Positions 30,511 through 45,200 of a stretch of DNA of 64,000 nt are shown here, piece after piece. A program made the translations under genes and the position numbers. The stretch comes from Phoronis australis (taxonomy: Eukaryota; Phoronida; Phoronidae). Below the pieces are notes generated by a model. The model ran no database searches and had not been told where the DNA came from. It saw nothing but the letters and a program-made list of their open reading frames with translations. Positions within the stretch are counted from its first letter, which is position 1; each line of letters begins with the position of its first letter. The stretch is taken from contig NMRA01000145.1 of assembly GCA_002633005.1 (NCBI GenBank), positions 718,973 through 782,972 of the forward strand, written 5' to 3'.

Positions 30511-33007
30511 AAGACCCCAGATCAAAGAGGTTAACTCTCAAAAACAGTAAAGAGTGTCAATTAACGTCATGCTCATTGGTCCAATTAATGTTAAAAATGA
30601 TATTTTGCTTCCAAATAGTGTCCCAACAGACCTCGCAGACCTAGAAACCGCTGACCTTGCTGACCACAGACCTAGAATCTTCTAGCTGGTATATGTGACT
30701 CTTTTTCTTTGGTGCAGCGACATCATTGTATGTGCTCAGTCTGGCAACACAGTGTGTCACTGTAGGTCGTGAGAGCCTTTGTTGTTCCAGTGTCTTGACA
30801 CATGCAGGGTTTAGTTAAAAGGAGACGAATGTGCGACTTCTTGCTTTGCTCGAGAATTTGTGAATTTCTTGTTTTCTGCACATTTCCCACGCGCGTTGTC
30901 ATACGTCGTCTTCATCAGTGGCAGGACTCATTGGTAGCCTGTCATCGTCCTTCTCAGCGCTTAAAGCTTCACCTTGGTGGCGTCATCGTCTTGCTTCGGC
31001 GAGGTCGGTGGGGTGGCCAATGATGGCGGTAACAGGGTGGCGCTTGCCCGGCGGGCAGCGACTGGGGTTGGCAACATCATTCTCCTCTCCGGGCGGCAAG
31101 AATCCTAAACATGACACGAACTTGTGTTGTACTTCGTAGTCGTTGTTTTTCATTCCATGTTGGCAAATGCTAACCAGAATGGGCCGCCGTACCCTCACCG
31201 GCTGTCATGATGGTGAGTCGTAGGCCTATCTGTGCCATAACTTTCGATTTCCCTAATTCAAAAATTTTCTCCTGATGCGTTCGTTTGTTGATCACGACAT
31301 ATCAAGCTAGGAAAATGTTAGAAAATGTTTTGCTGATTTCCGTCGCTGTTAGCGATTGTTTTTAAATTGTTAGTCCACTTTTGCACTATGGGCCATCAAA
31401 ATAGAACTTTTATGAAAAAATATAAATGTACGCATTTCCTGTGACTTCAGTTGGTAGCGGAAATGGGTTCCTGTCACGGTAATTTGATTTTCGTTTTGAG
31501 CCCGCTCAGCAGGGCGAAATACAGCTTTAATGTAAAGTAACATTTGATTTTACCAGAGTAAGCCTTGTCGTCTTCACCTGTTCCACATATCCTTGCTTTC
31601 CTTGGGCCCGGTCTCCAATCTCCGTACTCAGACTCGAATCATGCTCAAACTCACACTTCATACTCAACTCGAGTACAGACTCAGCTTTGGTGTATTCAAT
31701 GTCATACTCGAAAAATCTGTACTCGANTTCCTTTACTTTAAAACCCGGTCGCATTGTGAGCTCCTCCAAATTTCATGAAACCCGTACACGCCATTGCAAT
31801 GGTCAAAATGTTCCCTTGATCAAACCAGTCGTCACTGCGTATACATTTTTAATGGCGATTAAAATCGCATCGTGGCACAAGTGACTTGTTGTTCAATAGA
31901 TAAAAAATGAGTTCGGTATGGTTGCCTGTTTCGCAAAAATATAACTTTGTTACCCCATTTTTACACATTCTATACGGAGATTTCACAAAAACTACCCACT
32001 GGTCGCAAGTCTCCGTTTAGACTCTGTATAACAATAACATACAAGTTATTCATTAGTGCAGGCAGGCACGCTGGTGCAAAAGCACCGGGCCGGCCGAGTC
32101 AAGACTATTCGACCCTGTGCATGTCAGCATGTCGAGTACGTTTGAACTTTGAACAATTCTACCCGAGGCAATTTTCATGTATTTGTTCCATGTCAAACAT
32201 GTATCAACACTTGCCTTTAGCCAGCAGAAGTGATATGCTATCTCGTTACAACATGAAAACAATGAAATAAAACTGATAACAGTTTATCGAAGTCTTTGTT
32301 TATTTTTAGTTACGGGTAAAATGATTTTCTGTGCCACATGGCCAGACGGGTGCTAATAAAGTGTTTTGTGCTGTTTTGTGTTCCCTTCTCCAATCCATCA
32401 CCTTAGTTCAGGTTGGGTTTTGACATCTTTCACAAGCTAATGCGGTGACTCGACCAATATACCTGCATTATGAACGGTCTTCAAAAATAGACCCTAATGG
32501 ACCGCAAACATATCCAGGCAATGTGAACACCATGAAATGGTAACCCTGATGGAGTCGGTGAAATAATGGGTTGTAGCGTTTTGTGCAGGTTTGAATTCTG
32601 CTAAAGTGAAATGGCAGAATCGGGTGCTTTTCACGATGACATTTCAAGCCTTCAGAAACGCGTGGAATACTTCCTCGGAAAACATACCGTAATAGAGTGG
32701 CTATTGTGAAAATGGAACATCTTATTACCCATACTGCTGAGAAATATACTCACGACGCGTACCGCACCCGAAAAATGGTCCTTTCCATTCGTTGTTTTCT
32801 CATAAACACCCCACCCAGCCTCTCTTAATTCTTAAAGCAAGTGTCTGCAGCAGGGGTTGTGGCAATAAAAACTAACTATGTAATGTGTTTAGTCCTTCAA
32901 GTTGAAAAACAGTGCCATCCATCTAGTCTCTAGTAAAAAGAACCTTTTGGAAATTGTAGAACCTCCGAACAAAATCCTTTTGATAATTATACAGTTCTAC
33001 AAACCAA
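30511..33007. other. Intergenic, no gene recognised
   Basis: A degenerate ACTCGA/ACTCAGA-rich stretch (about 31625-31730) ends at a single N (31727), another contig joint. The second copy of the 16274 repeat lies at 31425-31535. Open frames here (up to 107 codons) show no domain. Confidence 0.4.
31425..31535. repeat. Dispersed repeat, copy 2
   Basis: Shares TGTACGCATTTCCTGTGACT and the downstream AGGGCGAAATACAGCT anchor with 16274-16405. Confidence 0.5.
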
Positions 33008-33592
33008 GGGCCCCGTCCAAGAAACTGACTTAAGTTCATTTTTGATTTAAGTCAAAGATTTGTCTCGACTTCCACATCAATTAAGTTAGTCAAAATTAAA
33101 TATGTTTTTGCATGCTCCTAATTATCCTAATGTTTAGCTGGAACTAAACGACGGTGCTATTTAAACATCATGTACTACGTTAAAGAAAGTGCATTTGTAT
33201 TCAAAAGACAAAATAATGTGAAAACAAAAAATCTGCAAATAGGTTGTCTTAGCGCTAATGACGTACCTTGGGGGGCTCACATATTCCCCAACACCACGTC
33301 ACGATACTGACCGGACACGGCTGAGTGACTTACAGCGGATTATTTTCGACGCAGTTCTTTAAAACATTTGGCAACTTTCAACCTACTTCATATTCACATG
33401 GTCGTTATATGTTGTGTTTTTTTATCTAATTTGACCAAGCAATCACAGAGATAAGGAATTAGCGTGCAAGTTAAACACTTAATTCAAACTTAAGATTTAT
33501 TTCTCGTCTTGAGACAAACTAAAGTTTTATCTTAAAATTGATCGAAATTTAAGATTTATCTTAGCTAAGTCAGTTTTCTTGGACCGGGCCCC
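33008..33592. mobile_element. 585-bp MITE with GGGCCC-type terminal inverted repeats
   Basis: The left end GGGCCCCGTCCAAGAAACTG and the right end, on the minus strand, GGGCCCGGTCCAAGAAAACTG pair over at least 20 bases. The inner parts (TTAAGT, AAGATTT-rich) also mirror each other. It has no transposase, so it is non-autonomous. Confidence 0.75.
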
Positions 33593-36229
33593 AGACCCAG
33601 AGGTCTGCGTGTTTGTTCTACAGGTCTGCAACGGTTTTGAGACGTCCCGATTCGAAATGCCCAAACGCTATGAACTTAAAGCGGTTATTCATGTCACCAT
33701 GGACCTTGTCCAACACCAGACGCAACATTTCCTATTTGATATCTTTGAGTAATTCAAAAACTGACATTCTCTGGAATTGCGCTTTTGAATTTGAGACTGA
33801 ATAATTTGCTATGGAAATCTGTGCACGTCAAAATTTATTGAACTTTCGGAACAAAACATGCTTCAAAGATTTTAAGAACTGGTGGCCCCTGACGAAGGTT
33901 TGACGGGCGCCCAAGGCCTAAACACAGCATTGACTCTAGTCGAAGGCGAAGGGTTTTGAAAGGGCGTCGTCTCGGCTACTGAATAAAGTTAACAGAACTG
34001 ACAAGTAGGGAACTTGCTCACTTCCAGTTTGAAGGACCGCTATTTTTTAGTTTTCTGTTTGTAGAGATCAACTAAAAAGGCTCAAAACACGTTTTATAGT
34101 AAAAAAGACGCCAAGTTGACCAAAGAGGCGCATGATTCCACGTTTATACGTCCACAATAACAACGTAGTTGGATTGGCAGGGTGGCGGACAATCTTCCTT
34201 CCTGGCATGCAGCAGGTGTGCTCTCTTTAACAACACGCACATCTTTTCTCTCCAGCTGAAGTTATTTTCTCATGTGACACAATTGCATTCATACAAATTA
34301 AATTATGTTCGGATACTGTAGTGCTCAGTTGCAGTGCACAGACAGATTTGATGCGGTGTAATGCCTTAGCGCAGGTTGCATAGTTTTAAGCACGCGCAAA
34401 TCGAGCCTCATCTGTCAGATGTGAAAGGAAATGCGATTTGTGAGAAATGAACTGCGTTCGGAAAATTACGGTTTATAAGAAAAGAACAAAGATAGTCTGC
34501 AAATAATGTCCAAAAAGTAAGAATGCAATGTGCCTGTCTAGGTCCTCTTTAAAGTCGAAAACAATAAGACGACAATTTTGTTGTGACACTCAAACGAAAA
34601 TGTACTGGAGGTACAAGTTGCGCACGTGATTTCTGCATGCACATTTGAGCATGCTGTGTAGAGAATTCTGCCCATTTTGACTCTTATTCTGTTTGGCCCT
34701 ATTTGCTTCAACGGGTCACGAAATGGTCAACTTCAAGGTAAAGATAAAATAAAAATAGAATGGTTCATTAAATCAAAGGTAACACCTATGCGATGGACTC
34801 TGACCACAGCATGACCACAGAAAACGAGAAGTGCAGCTTGACTTAACCCCCGACTCGAATTTTGTGACCGTCGCGAAAATAAATCAAAACATTCGACAGT
34901 CGCTATTGTATGAAACGGGATGTGCCAAGGTGATCTCTCCAAACTAGGCCAAATCCCTTTTTAAAATCAACAAATAAACGATAAGGTTTGCGTCTCTAGT
35001 AGTACGTAAGCCAACGGCATATTCAAGAGTCTCCAGACAAGAGGTCTGTCACTACGTCCGGTTTATGGCTGTGATTTGTTTATTCATTTTAATTTTCAAA
35101 ATGGAAATACTTTTTGCAAATATGACGCAAAAACAACACTCAGTTTTATATATGTAAATTCCCAGCAGCTGATTTGATGATAGTCCAACAGTGATGTGCC
35201 TGACATTTGTCTGTTTTTATTGTTGTCGTTGCACTTGCTTACGTTAGTAACGACAGACGTTTTGTAATACTCATAGGTGATGGAGCATATTTAGTCATTG
35301 AAAGACGAGTTTTTTGGCGTTTATGATGTTTATTCGTTGAAAATACACCAAGTATATAATTCTACCGTGCAGGCCATTGTGATTAAATAAAATTAATAAT
35401 CTCTAAAGCGATCAGTATCGTAACCATTGTAATTAAAAATGCACTGAGCACATGTTGAGTATACAAAGCTAAAAATGCACTGTATATCTCACGGTTAAAT
35501 TTGTTCGCTAACATTCATACCTTTACAGTCATTTATGTACACAACTATATAAATAAATCGCCACAAAAACACAGATGTCTGATGTACTTAACATGGTCAC
35601 AAATTTTGCCGCGGCAATAATGAATTATTAAAACATAAAAGTACAACCAGGTTAGAGATTATTAAGTATATGTGTCATAATGACACTGTTTTGAGCAACA
35701 GCAAAAGCTTTTGATATTCGACCAATGCAAGACTGATCTTAACTTTCAGGCTTTGATGGTCCTGGTCGTAAGGCGGCTGCGAAGGAACATAACTTCCAAG
35801 CGAACCCCAGTCTGACTGTACATGTCAACTGACATTTTCTGATCAATTGAATTGTGTCTCGATTTTGGCTTAAACCTGTCTGCGAGATACTCAAGCAAAA
35901 TAATTCTTCGTGCATTGGCCAATCACAAGGTCTTGTTGAATGGACAGATTTTTGAATAAGGGAGAAAGTGCCGAAATTTTCAGATGGAATGCATACTATT
36001 AGTCAGACATGTAGGCCGAGGTCTTACATCTGAAAGGCCTGTATTTGCAATTGGGTAAACACTGAAAACTTTATCCGTGTATATACGAAGTCATACTATG
36101 GACACAACGTTGATCTAAACTCATGACAAGAGATGAGTCACGATGAGAAGGGCTATCGTCCTCAGCGCCAACGTCCATACAACTTCGAACGGCATCCATC
36201 CCCAACCGTTCCACGACTTCATGCAACCA
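33593..36229. other. Intergenic and EFCAB6 3' flank
   Basis: No coding region is recognised. A minus-strand AATAAA (TTTATT at 35329-35334) lies 0.9 kb beyond the EFCAB6 stop and could be its polyadenylation signal, but nothing ties it to the gene. Confidence 0.4.
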
Positions 36230-39200
36230 CTACGACTCTTGGTGGACTTGCATTCGCGTACTCTGTCGTGTTTCCGGTTTAAATGTTTCGTTGAGGAATC
36301 TGGCATAATTCAGTTTTCCCGAGAGTTTCTCGTCAAATTTGTCCATTACGTGGTACACCTCGTCCTCGCTCAGGACCACGTTTGCAAGCTTGAGAACCGA
36401 TCTGAACTCGGGCACGGACAAGTACCCTTCGTTGTGAACATCAAGTTTCTTGAAGGCACGTCTCAGATTCTTCCACTCACCTGACAGCTGAAACATAAAA
36501 AGAATTACTTTAAGAAAATTCAGTCCACAGGCTTACGGTGAAATTAGTGTACATAATTCAGAAATCTTGTAAAAGATAATTCAGACTAACTCCAATCTTC
36601 TACTCGATAACATCACAATACGTTTACGACAAAGTCAGATTTTAAATTCTTTTAAAAGAACCGATTGGCTTTGATTAGGCTGAATATAAACCACACAACA
36701 ATCCAAGATTGGCAAATTTGCTAGATCTGTTTTAACTGTTGATTCTGTACATTACTTGTCCCAGAGCAGCTTAAAGTTCGATCAATAACTCACCTTTTGC
36801 CTTAGTTTGGAGGTAATTCCAGTAAGACCTTTCTGTGGTGGATTCACGATGTCGTTCATGGGGAGCTCTGCGTTAGGATGAGATAGTAACGACAACATAT
36901 TGTTGCCCTCCTTCCAATGCTGTTTACGGATGGCGAATGGTTTGAGAAACTCAATGTACGAAACCCTGGAATATTTACAGTAAAGAGTTAAAAATCAATC
37001 ATTTTAATTTTATCGGTTCACTATAACCTCGTTTACATTACACCGAATTTGGTCACAAGCACGTTTCACGTGCAAGTTGTTCCGGCATAATTGTCAGTGT
37101 AAACGAGGGCGTTTCTGAAAACTGCAGTCGAAGTCGAAGTTACATCAGACGGTAGTGCAGATTGTACCACGTCAACTTGATCCAGGTTTAAGTCGTAATA
37201 TGAACACAACGGAACAAAGAGGGGAATGAAATAAAACAAAACGGAAACAGCTTTCACCTACTGTAATGTGAACCGAGTAAAGTCCCATTACATCAACTTG
37301 TTGGCTCTGTCACCCTGCCATCTATCGGTACTTAAAATCGACCATTTGCTTAACCTCAGAATGTATAACGTTGATGTCCATAAATATCAACAGCCCATTT
37401 GACCATTAAAACAACGAAGTGATATCTTTATAAGTCTAGCTTACCTCCCGTCTCCTTTGATATCGTATTTCTTCGACAGCATGTGCTGTTCATAATCCGT
37501 CAAGTGAACGCATAACTCAGTTAGAACATCGCAGAACTCTTCTTTCGATACGTATCCTGTGTTATAAGGGTCCATGCCTACGAATTCACGGCGAAGGTCT
37601 TCCCACATATAATCAATCTGCGGGAAATAAAAAGATGTCCTTAATAACAATAGTTATAACGTGGGTGTGTAGTCTGTGATATTTTGCGAGCTGAACAGGA
37701 CATATGCTTTCTACCTTTTTGTAACACCGCTCGCTCTATTTTCCTATCATTTTCCACCGTACTCTGAGTAGAAAAGACACATTTACTCCTTTGAATTCTT
37801 CTTAGCTCAGCAAATTTTCACGAAATTTTTTTAACAGCTCCGAGGCTCAAAAAAGTCAAATTGGTGCTTTCTTTAAGAACCATTTCTCATTACCTTGGCC
37901 CGAAGGTTGTCTTGCAACATATCAGCGGCACAGTTGAGCTTCCTAGAGCGTATCAAGAAGTCACCGTCTCCGCGCTTCGGCGGTGCGATCTTGGCGTTTG
38001 GAAATGCCGCAGACTTGAGCGAATATCCAAAATGGCGGATAAACTGCAACCACTCCAGTTTGTTGTCGGCATTAGTGATGAAAGTTTTCCAAATGTCCCG
38101 AATCTCGCCGCGGGTGAGTTCTGGTTCAATGCCCGTCCTGTAAATAATGATTTTTCGGTGAGAATTTCAATCACCGGAAAATTGACGATGAAATTTGATG
38201 TTGCGATCAAAACTACAAGCATTATTGTCCTCCCAGAATGGACACTTCACAAAATGCAATATTGTTATCAATCGGAACCTTGCATGCGTTTAAAATAGAT
38301 ACTAATACAAGAAGATATGAAACACCTTTGTTCAACCGTAATCTTTTTATTCTTTACTTCAGTTGATTGTTTTGCTTCACGTTGGTCTATCGCGGGTAGC
38401 TGCACTTGAATCTAATCTAATTTTTTAAAGTAACTTGGTATGGTTAAAGAAGCACTGTGTAGACTTCAGTAACACTAGGTCCTCGCTAAAAGCAAGACTT
38501 CGCGAGATTACGTGAGATTTTGCCGTGTGTTTTAAATGAGTGCAGGTGATTTTGGCTAGATTTTAGCAAGGTCCTATCATTACTGAACTCTACCCTGGTC
38601 GTGTTTTTTACCGTCAGATGACGCTTTTGTGGAAGAAACGCGTGCCACAGATATGGAAATAACTGTAAGGGTGTTCATCACCAGAAAATTCCACCTGCCT
38701 TCATCTGACCAAAGACTTCCACTTTGAACGACGGTGTTCTTTTTGATACCCAAAAGAGAGTTTTATGTTTCTTTAGTAAAATTTTAAGTTAAAGCACGTT
38801 CCATCACTTACTGTTTTAGGAGTAGATATAACTCTTCTTGTGACAATCTTTGAGAGTTCTGCTCGTCCATAGCTTGGAAGGCGTCCTCGACCTGTCTGAA
38901 ATTTTTCGATAGACAATCGCGAATGATTCGGAATAGTTCCTGCGATGAACGTTTCGTTGTTTCTACCGTTGGAAAATCGTTGTTGACAACAAGTCGATCC
39001 ACCCTGTTCTCTATCGAATCTTCTTCCAACCCTCTCGGCGTATGTTTTACTGTTGGCTCGGCAGGGGTCGCGGGTACCGCTCCATCGTACAGACTCTTGG
39101 CTCTTCCCCTAGAATAGAAACATGAGAAATGTCAGCATTGGCTTAAAACAATGTAAGTGGAAATGTTTTTAGAACTGTAACTCCACAACGCCTGGAGCAC

Positions 39201-42200
39201 CATAGTTTATCAGAGTCTTCAACATGTAGTCAGCTTCCATGTGCAGATTTGAATTCTCTATACCACCCATGCAGGGATATTAACAGTTATTTGATATTTT
39301 GCAACTAAACTGAGTTACCCTACAGTGTAAATAGGTGTTACAGACTACGAAACAGCGGACATTTAATCAACTTCATTAGGTTCGCATCGTAAATACATAT
39401 TGCGTTTCATCAAGGCTGACACGTACTTAGTATCGAATGCACCCATGAACTCTGCATATTTGACCATCCCATTCTTGTCGAGAGGCACGTGCTCAACGAA
39501 TTCCATGAACTGGTCGTCGGTCAAGTCCAGGCCAAACCGACTTTCGATGCCAGCTCGGAACTCCTCCTGGGACACGACGTCTAATCCGAGCTTGTCGATT
39601 TTGCTGCAAAGACAAAAGGGGTATCAGATTTTATTTATGTTCGACAAATGTTCAGTGGTTAAAAGAAATGTGCATACACAAACCGTTGCTTCAGAGACAA
39701 AAAAGGTCACTTTTACGAATAATAAGGGAACACATAGAAAGTATCATTTCTGGAGGTTGGGCATTGAAAAGCGCTTCGAGAGTAGATTTGGTATATATAA
39801 CGTGTTTCTGTAAACGCTACATTTGGGAATGAGCAAAAATTTCAAAACAAACTCGCACTCGATTAGTTCAAAATGTATAACTTTTAAACTGCTCAATACA
39901 AACGTCGAGCTCGTGTTCGCTAAATACACGATGTCCTCATTATTTACCGATTTGCAAAGCATTTCATTTGCCTTACTAAGCAACTCGAGTATTTTACAAG
40001 AGATCAGTAGAGACGACATTGTTACCACGAGGGGCACATGTTTCTTTACTGAGGATTTGATTGGCAAAAACAGAAGTCAAATGGAAATAAAATAGCGTCC
40101 AAACTACTTACTGAAAGGTAGCCAAAAGTCCCAGGAAGTCTGTCTGAAACATATTCATCAGCCGGCTCTCGAGTGTACTGAGCGTAGACTTGCCTCCTTC
40201 CGTGCCGCCACGAGAGATGTTGTACCTGGAATATGAAACGCAATAAATAGAATTCAAAGTTATCGTTGTCAAACAAAACTCGAATCCAAAAAAACAATTA
40301 AAAACTCCCATCTGTTATTACTTCTAGTCAGCGAGCAAAGGATTTTCGTGCTCTTTAGGAATCTTGGTGACGAAAGGCCTCTTGAGCTTACGGATTCGCT
40401 ACGGAACGTGTATGCATATTTATCTATACTTTCGGAATTGCCTGCGTGATATTTACGAAATCAAAGTGAGATAATCGCTTGATTTTACTCGTTGACAACA
40501 CGTACGAGTTGGAATAAGGCCACAACAGTGTTAGAAGAAAAGTAAATGTGAGTAAAAACGCACCTGTGTTTTTGATCGCTGAGTATTTTATGTGGCATAC
40601 CGGCTTCACTTCTGTCCTGGAATCTGTACAGAAACTCCGTGTAAGGCACGCCCTTTTTGCTGATTTCTACGTTACACCTGGCCAGAAACACATCCAGGTG
40701 GGCTTTCTCCAGCTTAAGACCGAATTTGTTGATTACTTGCAGAAAGTTGTCGTGCGATACCTGGAAAATGGAATAGTTAGTATACCGACATGGTTGCCTG
40801 TAAATATCTGAACGTTAATTTATGAATATGACTTAGTGTCACCCTTAAACCCGAAAACATACTTTAGACTTCTACTCCTCCAAAAATTTGTTTTCTATCC
40901 GGTAGGTTGCGCTTAGCTTGTAAAAATTATGCAGCAGAAAGTGATTTTATATTGATTGATTGCAATCGCGCAGTCGTGCGCATGGACAAGCAGTGAACGT
41001 TGTTGAATTCTACAGTACACGCCAACAATATTTATAACAAACTTTTATGCCAATAAAAGGACGGTATCCCTGTTTTGTGCTATAGTTAGTGGTGTCCATT
41101 AATAGTTGCCATCTTACTACCTGAGCCCAATAAAAGTACTTACCACGAAAATTGTTTAGAGTTGGCTACAAATTCCTGATGAAATTGTGTTTTATTGGGA
41201 AACCGAAAATCTTCCATTCTATTACTCACCCATCCGGACTTTGCCATGTCAATGTCTTCGAATTCTTTCCTCATTTTGTAAAAACCTGCACGGAATTTTC
41301 CCTTCAGCCATCTTTCGACGTCAAGTGACCTCTGGCGTTCTGCCTCTTTTGGCTTCAACGACGATCGTCGCGAAGATTTTGCTAAAGAATAGAATTTTCA
41401 AATACATGTATTCTTGAAGCCTTGAATATTTTAAATACAGCTTTGTTCGTTTATTCTTTATTTAATTTCTTTATCAGGAAATCATTTTTTCAAATATGCG
41501 GTGATGAAGTTTCAAAACTGTTCACAGTTGTTCAATTTGCATTATTAATATTAAAACAAGTAACACTATCGCAAATCACAGAGTTTTAATGGTTTTCACT
41601 TCAAAATCTGCTGACGATGTAATAAGTTAATTCGTGAGCGTACAAACACGTGTGAATAAGGAGTCAACAGTAGAAATATTTCACTTAATTATTATTTTGA
41701 ACAAACTCCATAAAGCGTGATGCTTACCAGGTGGACTACTCGTTTCGTCTCTGATGTCGTCTACGGTTATCCCCAGCTTTTTCATCATCGCCTCTCCGTT
41801 GATTACGCCCGTTCCATCGGGATCATATTTGTTCCACAGTTTATCAAACTCGGTGTCTTCCAAGAAGAAGGACATTTTAGCCAGCGCGTTGCGGAACTCC
41901 GGCTTCAATAATCTTCTGGCCCCGTCAGGATTCACTTGAGGAACTATTTCTGCGACGTCCAACACCCTAGGAAAATAAATGTGCAATGTTCAGAATTTGA
42001 AAACTCAACAAAGGTGAAACCCGCGTCGATTTTTTTCATAGACTCAATTACAGGAAGAATTAGCTTTAATGTTTAGCAAAAATCAGGTTTTTTTAAACTT
42101 CTTAAGGGTGATAACTTGGGAATTTGAAAGTGTAACTGTCTTGCTCAATTTGAGAGATCTTATGAACTTGTACGAAATGGTTCGTTTTGGTGGATTCAGA

Positions 42201-45200
42201 ACAGACTTAAAATAGCTCCTAAAGAGGGACACAGCTCTGTTCTATCTCCGTAAGATACGCATGCTTCTAACGGTCGAAATGATTCTTTTTAATTAAATGT
42301 ACCGGTCTGCATCTCTTCTTATTAAATCTAAATAGTTTACAGAACGAGTGACCCACGTTATCCAGTTAGTATTTCACGAGATGCAAAATAACTACTGTAC
42401 AACAGGTAACAAACTGAGGATAGGCTTCGTATCATTCCAAAGTAGTTGTATACACGACGTATCTTCAGATGGGTGGTTTTCAATCACGTCCCTATAACTT
42501 GCGAAAGGATGCCTTTCCGATTTTTTAAGTATGTCTATTAATTTCCTAAAAAGGATCACTTCAGATATTATAAAAACAAATGAGTGATACTACGGGTGTA
42601 AACCTCTATGAAAAGGTAACTTTTTCATGACCACTCTTTACCTTAATTTACGCAGAGTACCTCATCAAAATACTCAAGTTCCCAGGGAATATAGGCCTAC
42701 ACATATCCGGAAAACATACCTTTGCTTGGCTTTTTCCTTTAACTGTGCGTGCACCTGGCTCGAAGTCATGGTAACTTTGTCTGTGCTTCGATTAATAGTG
42801 TCCATCCAGCGAGGGTATTCCCTGGATTGTACCTCGCGAAAACAGGCGAAGAACTCGTTGAAGTTCACAACCTGCTTGTCTCGAATTCCGATTCTGTCCA
42901 TGACTTTGTTGAATACCCCCTGTGTCAGAGGCCGGTTGACGGTAACGACAACGATTCTGAACAACGCATCCCTGAAGAGAGTGCAAACTTTCATGTGATT
43001 AAGAAGTCTAATAAAGTCTTCATATTACACGTGAAAGGTAGCTACAATCAATATGCGCGTCCGCTGTTTCACAACTTTTTACACATTTCAGGGCTTGGAA
43101 TGTCCAATGACAAAAAAGAGGAAATCTTTCCAGGTGATGTATCGTTCCACAAATAGACTAGTGTGATAAAAATAAATTTTGTGTCGTAAAATTTAAGTGA
43201 AATAGACCTTTTGATGTGAATAAAGTAAAAAATGATGAAAAAAGGAAAAAAGGGGAAAATGGAAATCAAATAAGAGAAAATTAAAGCCAAAACTGAGTAA
43301 ATCTTCTTAAAAGTGGAATATTCCGAGCCTTGAAATTTGCATATGACTAGGGACCGTATAAGTGACCTGTGCACTCTTGAGCTTAAGCCCTTCCTACGAG
43401 ACAAACGTGAAGATCGTGAAATTTGCACGAATAAACCGGTCATGTGTTTTTCTTGGCATGAAAGCAAGATTGATCGATTCATGAAATTTACAAATCGTCT
43501 GCGTTTTGATATAGAACAGATCACTCATGGAATGGTTGGCTAACCGTGTCAAAATTGGCGCCTTTTTGACACTTATCTACCTCCAGTGCCATGAATGATC
43601 TTTTGTAGGATAATAGTGTTCAGAGTTGCTGCTTTTTGAGTAGTGAGTAACAAGGAAGGAATGCATTCCAAACAGACCTACCTTGACACGTTGCCTTTTC
43701 CTTCAGGGTCGTTGTTGGTGAACTTTTTACGAATTTCAAAGTAGTTGCCTCGCACCTTTTCTCTTAACAAGGCCTCAAGCTGCAAAGTAAGTGACAATGC
43801 AAAATTGTGGATTATATTATATACGGGAAGCGGGAGGAGAGGAAGGAGTGCCCCCCCAAACCAAAATCTTGGGAGGGGGCGGAAATAGGTTTCAGCCCGG
43901 TAATATTCCAGGTGTTAAAAAGTATAAATTAATTAACAATTAATTATTCAAAATTTCGACACGCAAATTTGGTTTTAAAATAAAATTGAAAATTAGACAG
44001 ATTCTCCCACTCCTCGACCGTCAAATACTTCTTACGCCTATGATACTGTGTAACTTATGGTGAAAAGCACTGCCGAGTTATGTAGGAAAATCACATCTTA
44101 GAAATGGGTGAATGGATTCATATCAAAGTAAAACTACACATTGTTCTTCAAAATGCTGTTACTTTTAGACGCGGGGGGTGGTGCTATCAAAAATAGGATT
44201 TTTGTAATTTTATCCAATAAATGAAAAGATGCATGAAACGAAAATGAAATTAAAAGTTAATAAAACAACAAAAACGTGACAGTGTTTGTGAGATATCATT
44301 GCTTTAATATTCCTGCATCTTTCTTAATTTGTAAAATTTTACTAAGAAGGCATGGACGTATTCCACCGTCAATGGCAGATTGGTAGCAAGTCGAAAATCA
44401 AATTCCCCATGCGTTCTGCTTCAGAAAAGATTATACACTTTTTGTGCAGACATTTGGATGAATGCACAGACTTGTCGATTAATTCCAACATAAAAGCTTG
44501 AACTCTGAAGAGAATTCCTTTATTGACGGGAGTAATGACTATTTCAACACTTGTAATCCAAGCACGTTCTAATCTTTTGTCAAAGAAAATGTACACCAGA
44601 GTTCGTTTTTTAGAATCGTTTGACAAATGTAAGACGATAATCCGCTTTCTGATAACAACGTCTATTCACAAAATACATTTGTCCTTTGTAGAACGGGTAA
44701 AGATTTTTAACACAAATGAGAGACACATTTGCGTAACTAAAACATTGACCAACCTCATCAATTTCCAGCCTGGCTTGTGTCGCGGGACGCGAGAGATTGG
44801 AAGCTCGCGAGCCGCCAGCTCGGCTCATCAAGTTACCACGGCTTTCACCGCCAGCGCGACTCCCTGTAAAAATATGGAAACACTGAGAGCCACGTAATAG
44901 CGTCTAACAACTGAAATTAACTGGTTTTATCAATTTCCAAAAATCGAAGTCCGATTCAGAAACAACAAGGAATTTATTTCCCTTTCGGGAACAGAAGTTG
45001 TTGCAAATGGCACTGAATTTCAAATACAAGTTCATCGGAAAGGTACAAGCTGAAGATTTCATCGCATTTGACATTTGGTACAGAAACACATTCCAGGCTT
45101 TTCTGATTAATGTTTTGAATCCATTACAACACCTATTTACAGTCATATCTCACTAATACTCAGGGATACATCGATTTGTCCACGATTAACAAAGTGCCCT

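Noticed and set aside
37861-38298. 145-codon plus-strand open frame
   Set aside because: It is the antisense shadow of the EFCAB6 exon at 38137-37894.
39363-39426. Read-through of the EFCAB6 exon to a stop at 39363
   Set aside because: A good donor (AA|GTACGT) at 39427 joins in phase to 39108 and continues the EF-hand protein.
42627-43156. Two plus-strand frames of 123 and 135 codons
   Set aside because: Antisense to the EFCAB6 exon at 42971-42720; no domain and no splice logic.
43069-43524. 151-codon minus-strand frame in an EFCAB6 intron
   Set aside because: Includes Phe/Ile-rich low-complexity sequence from A-rich DNA; the EFCAB6 exons on both sides join in phase without it.
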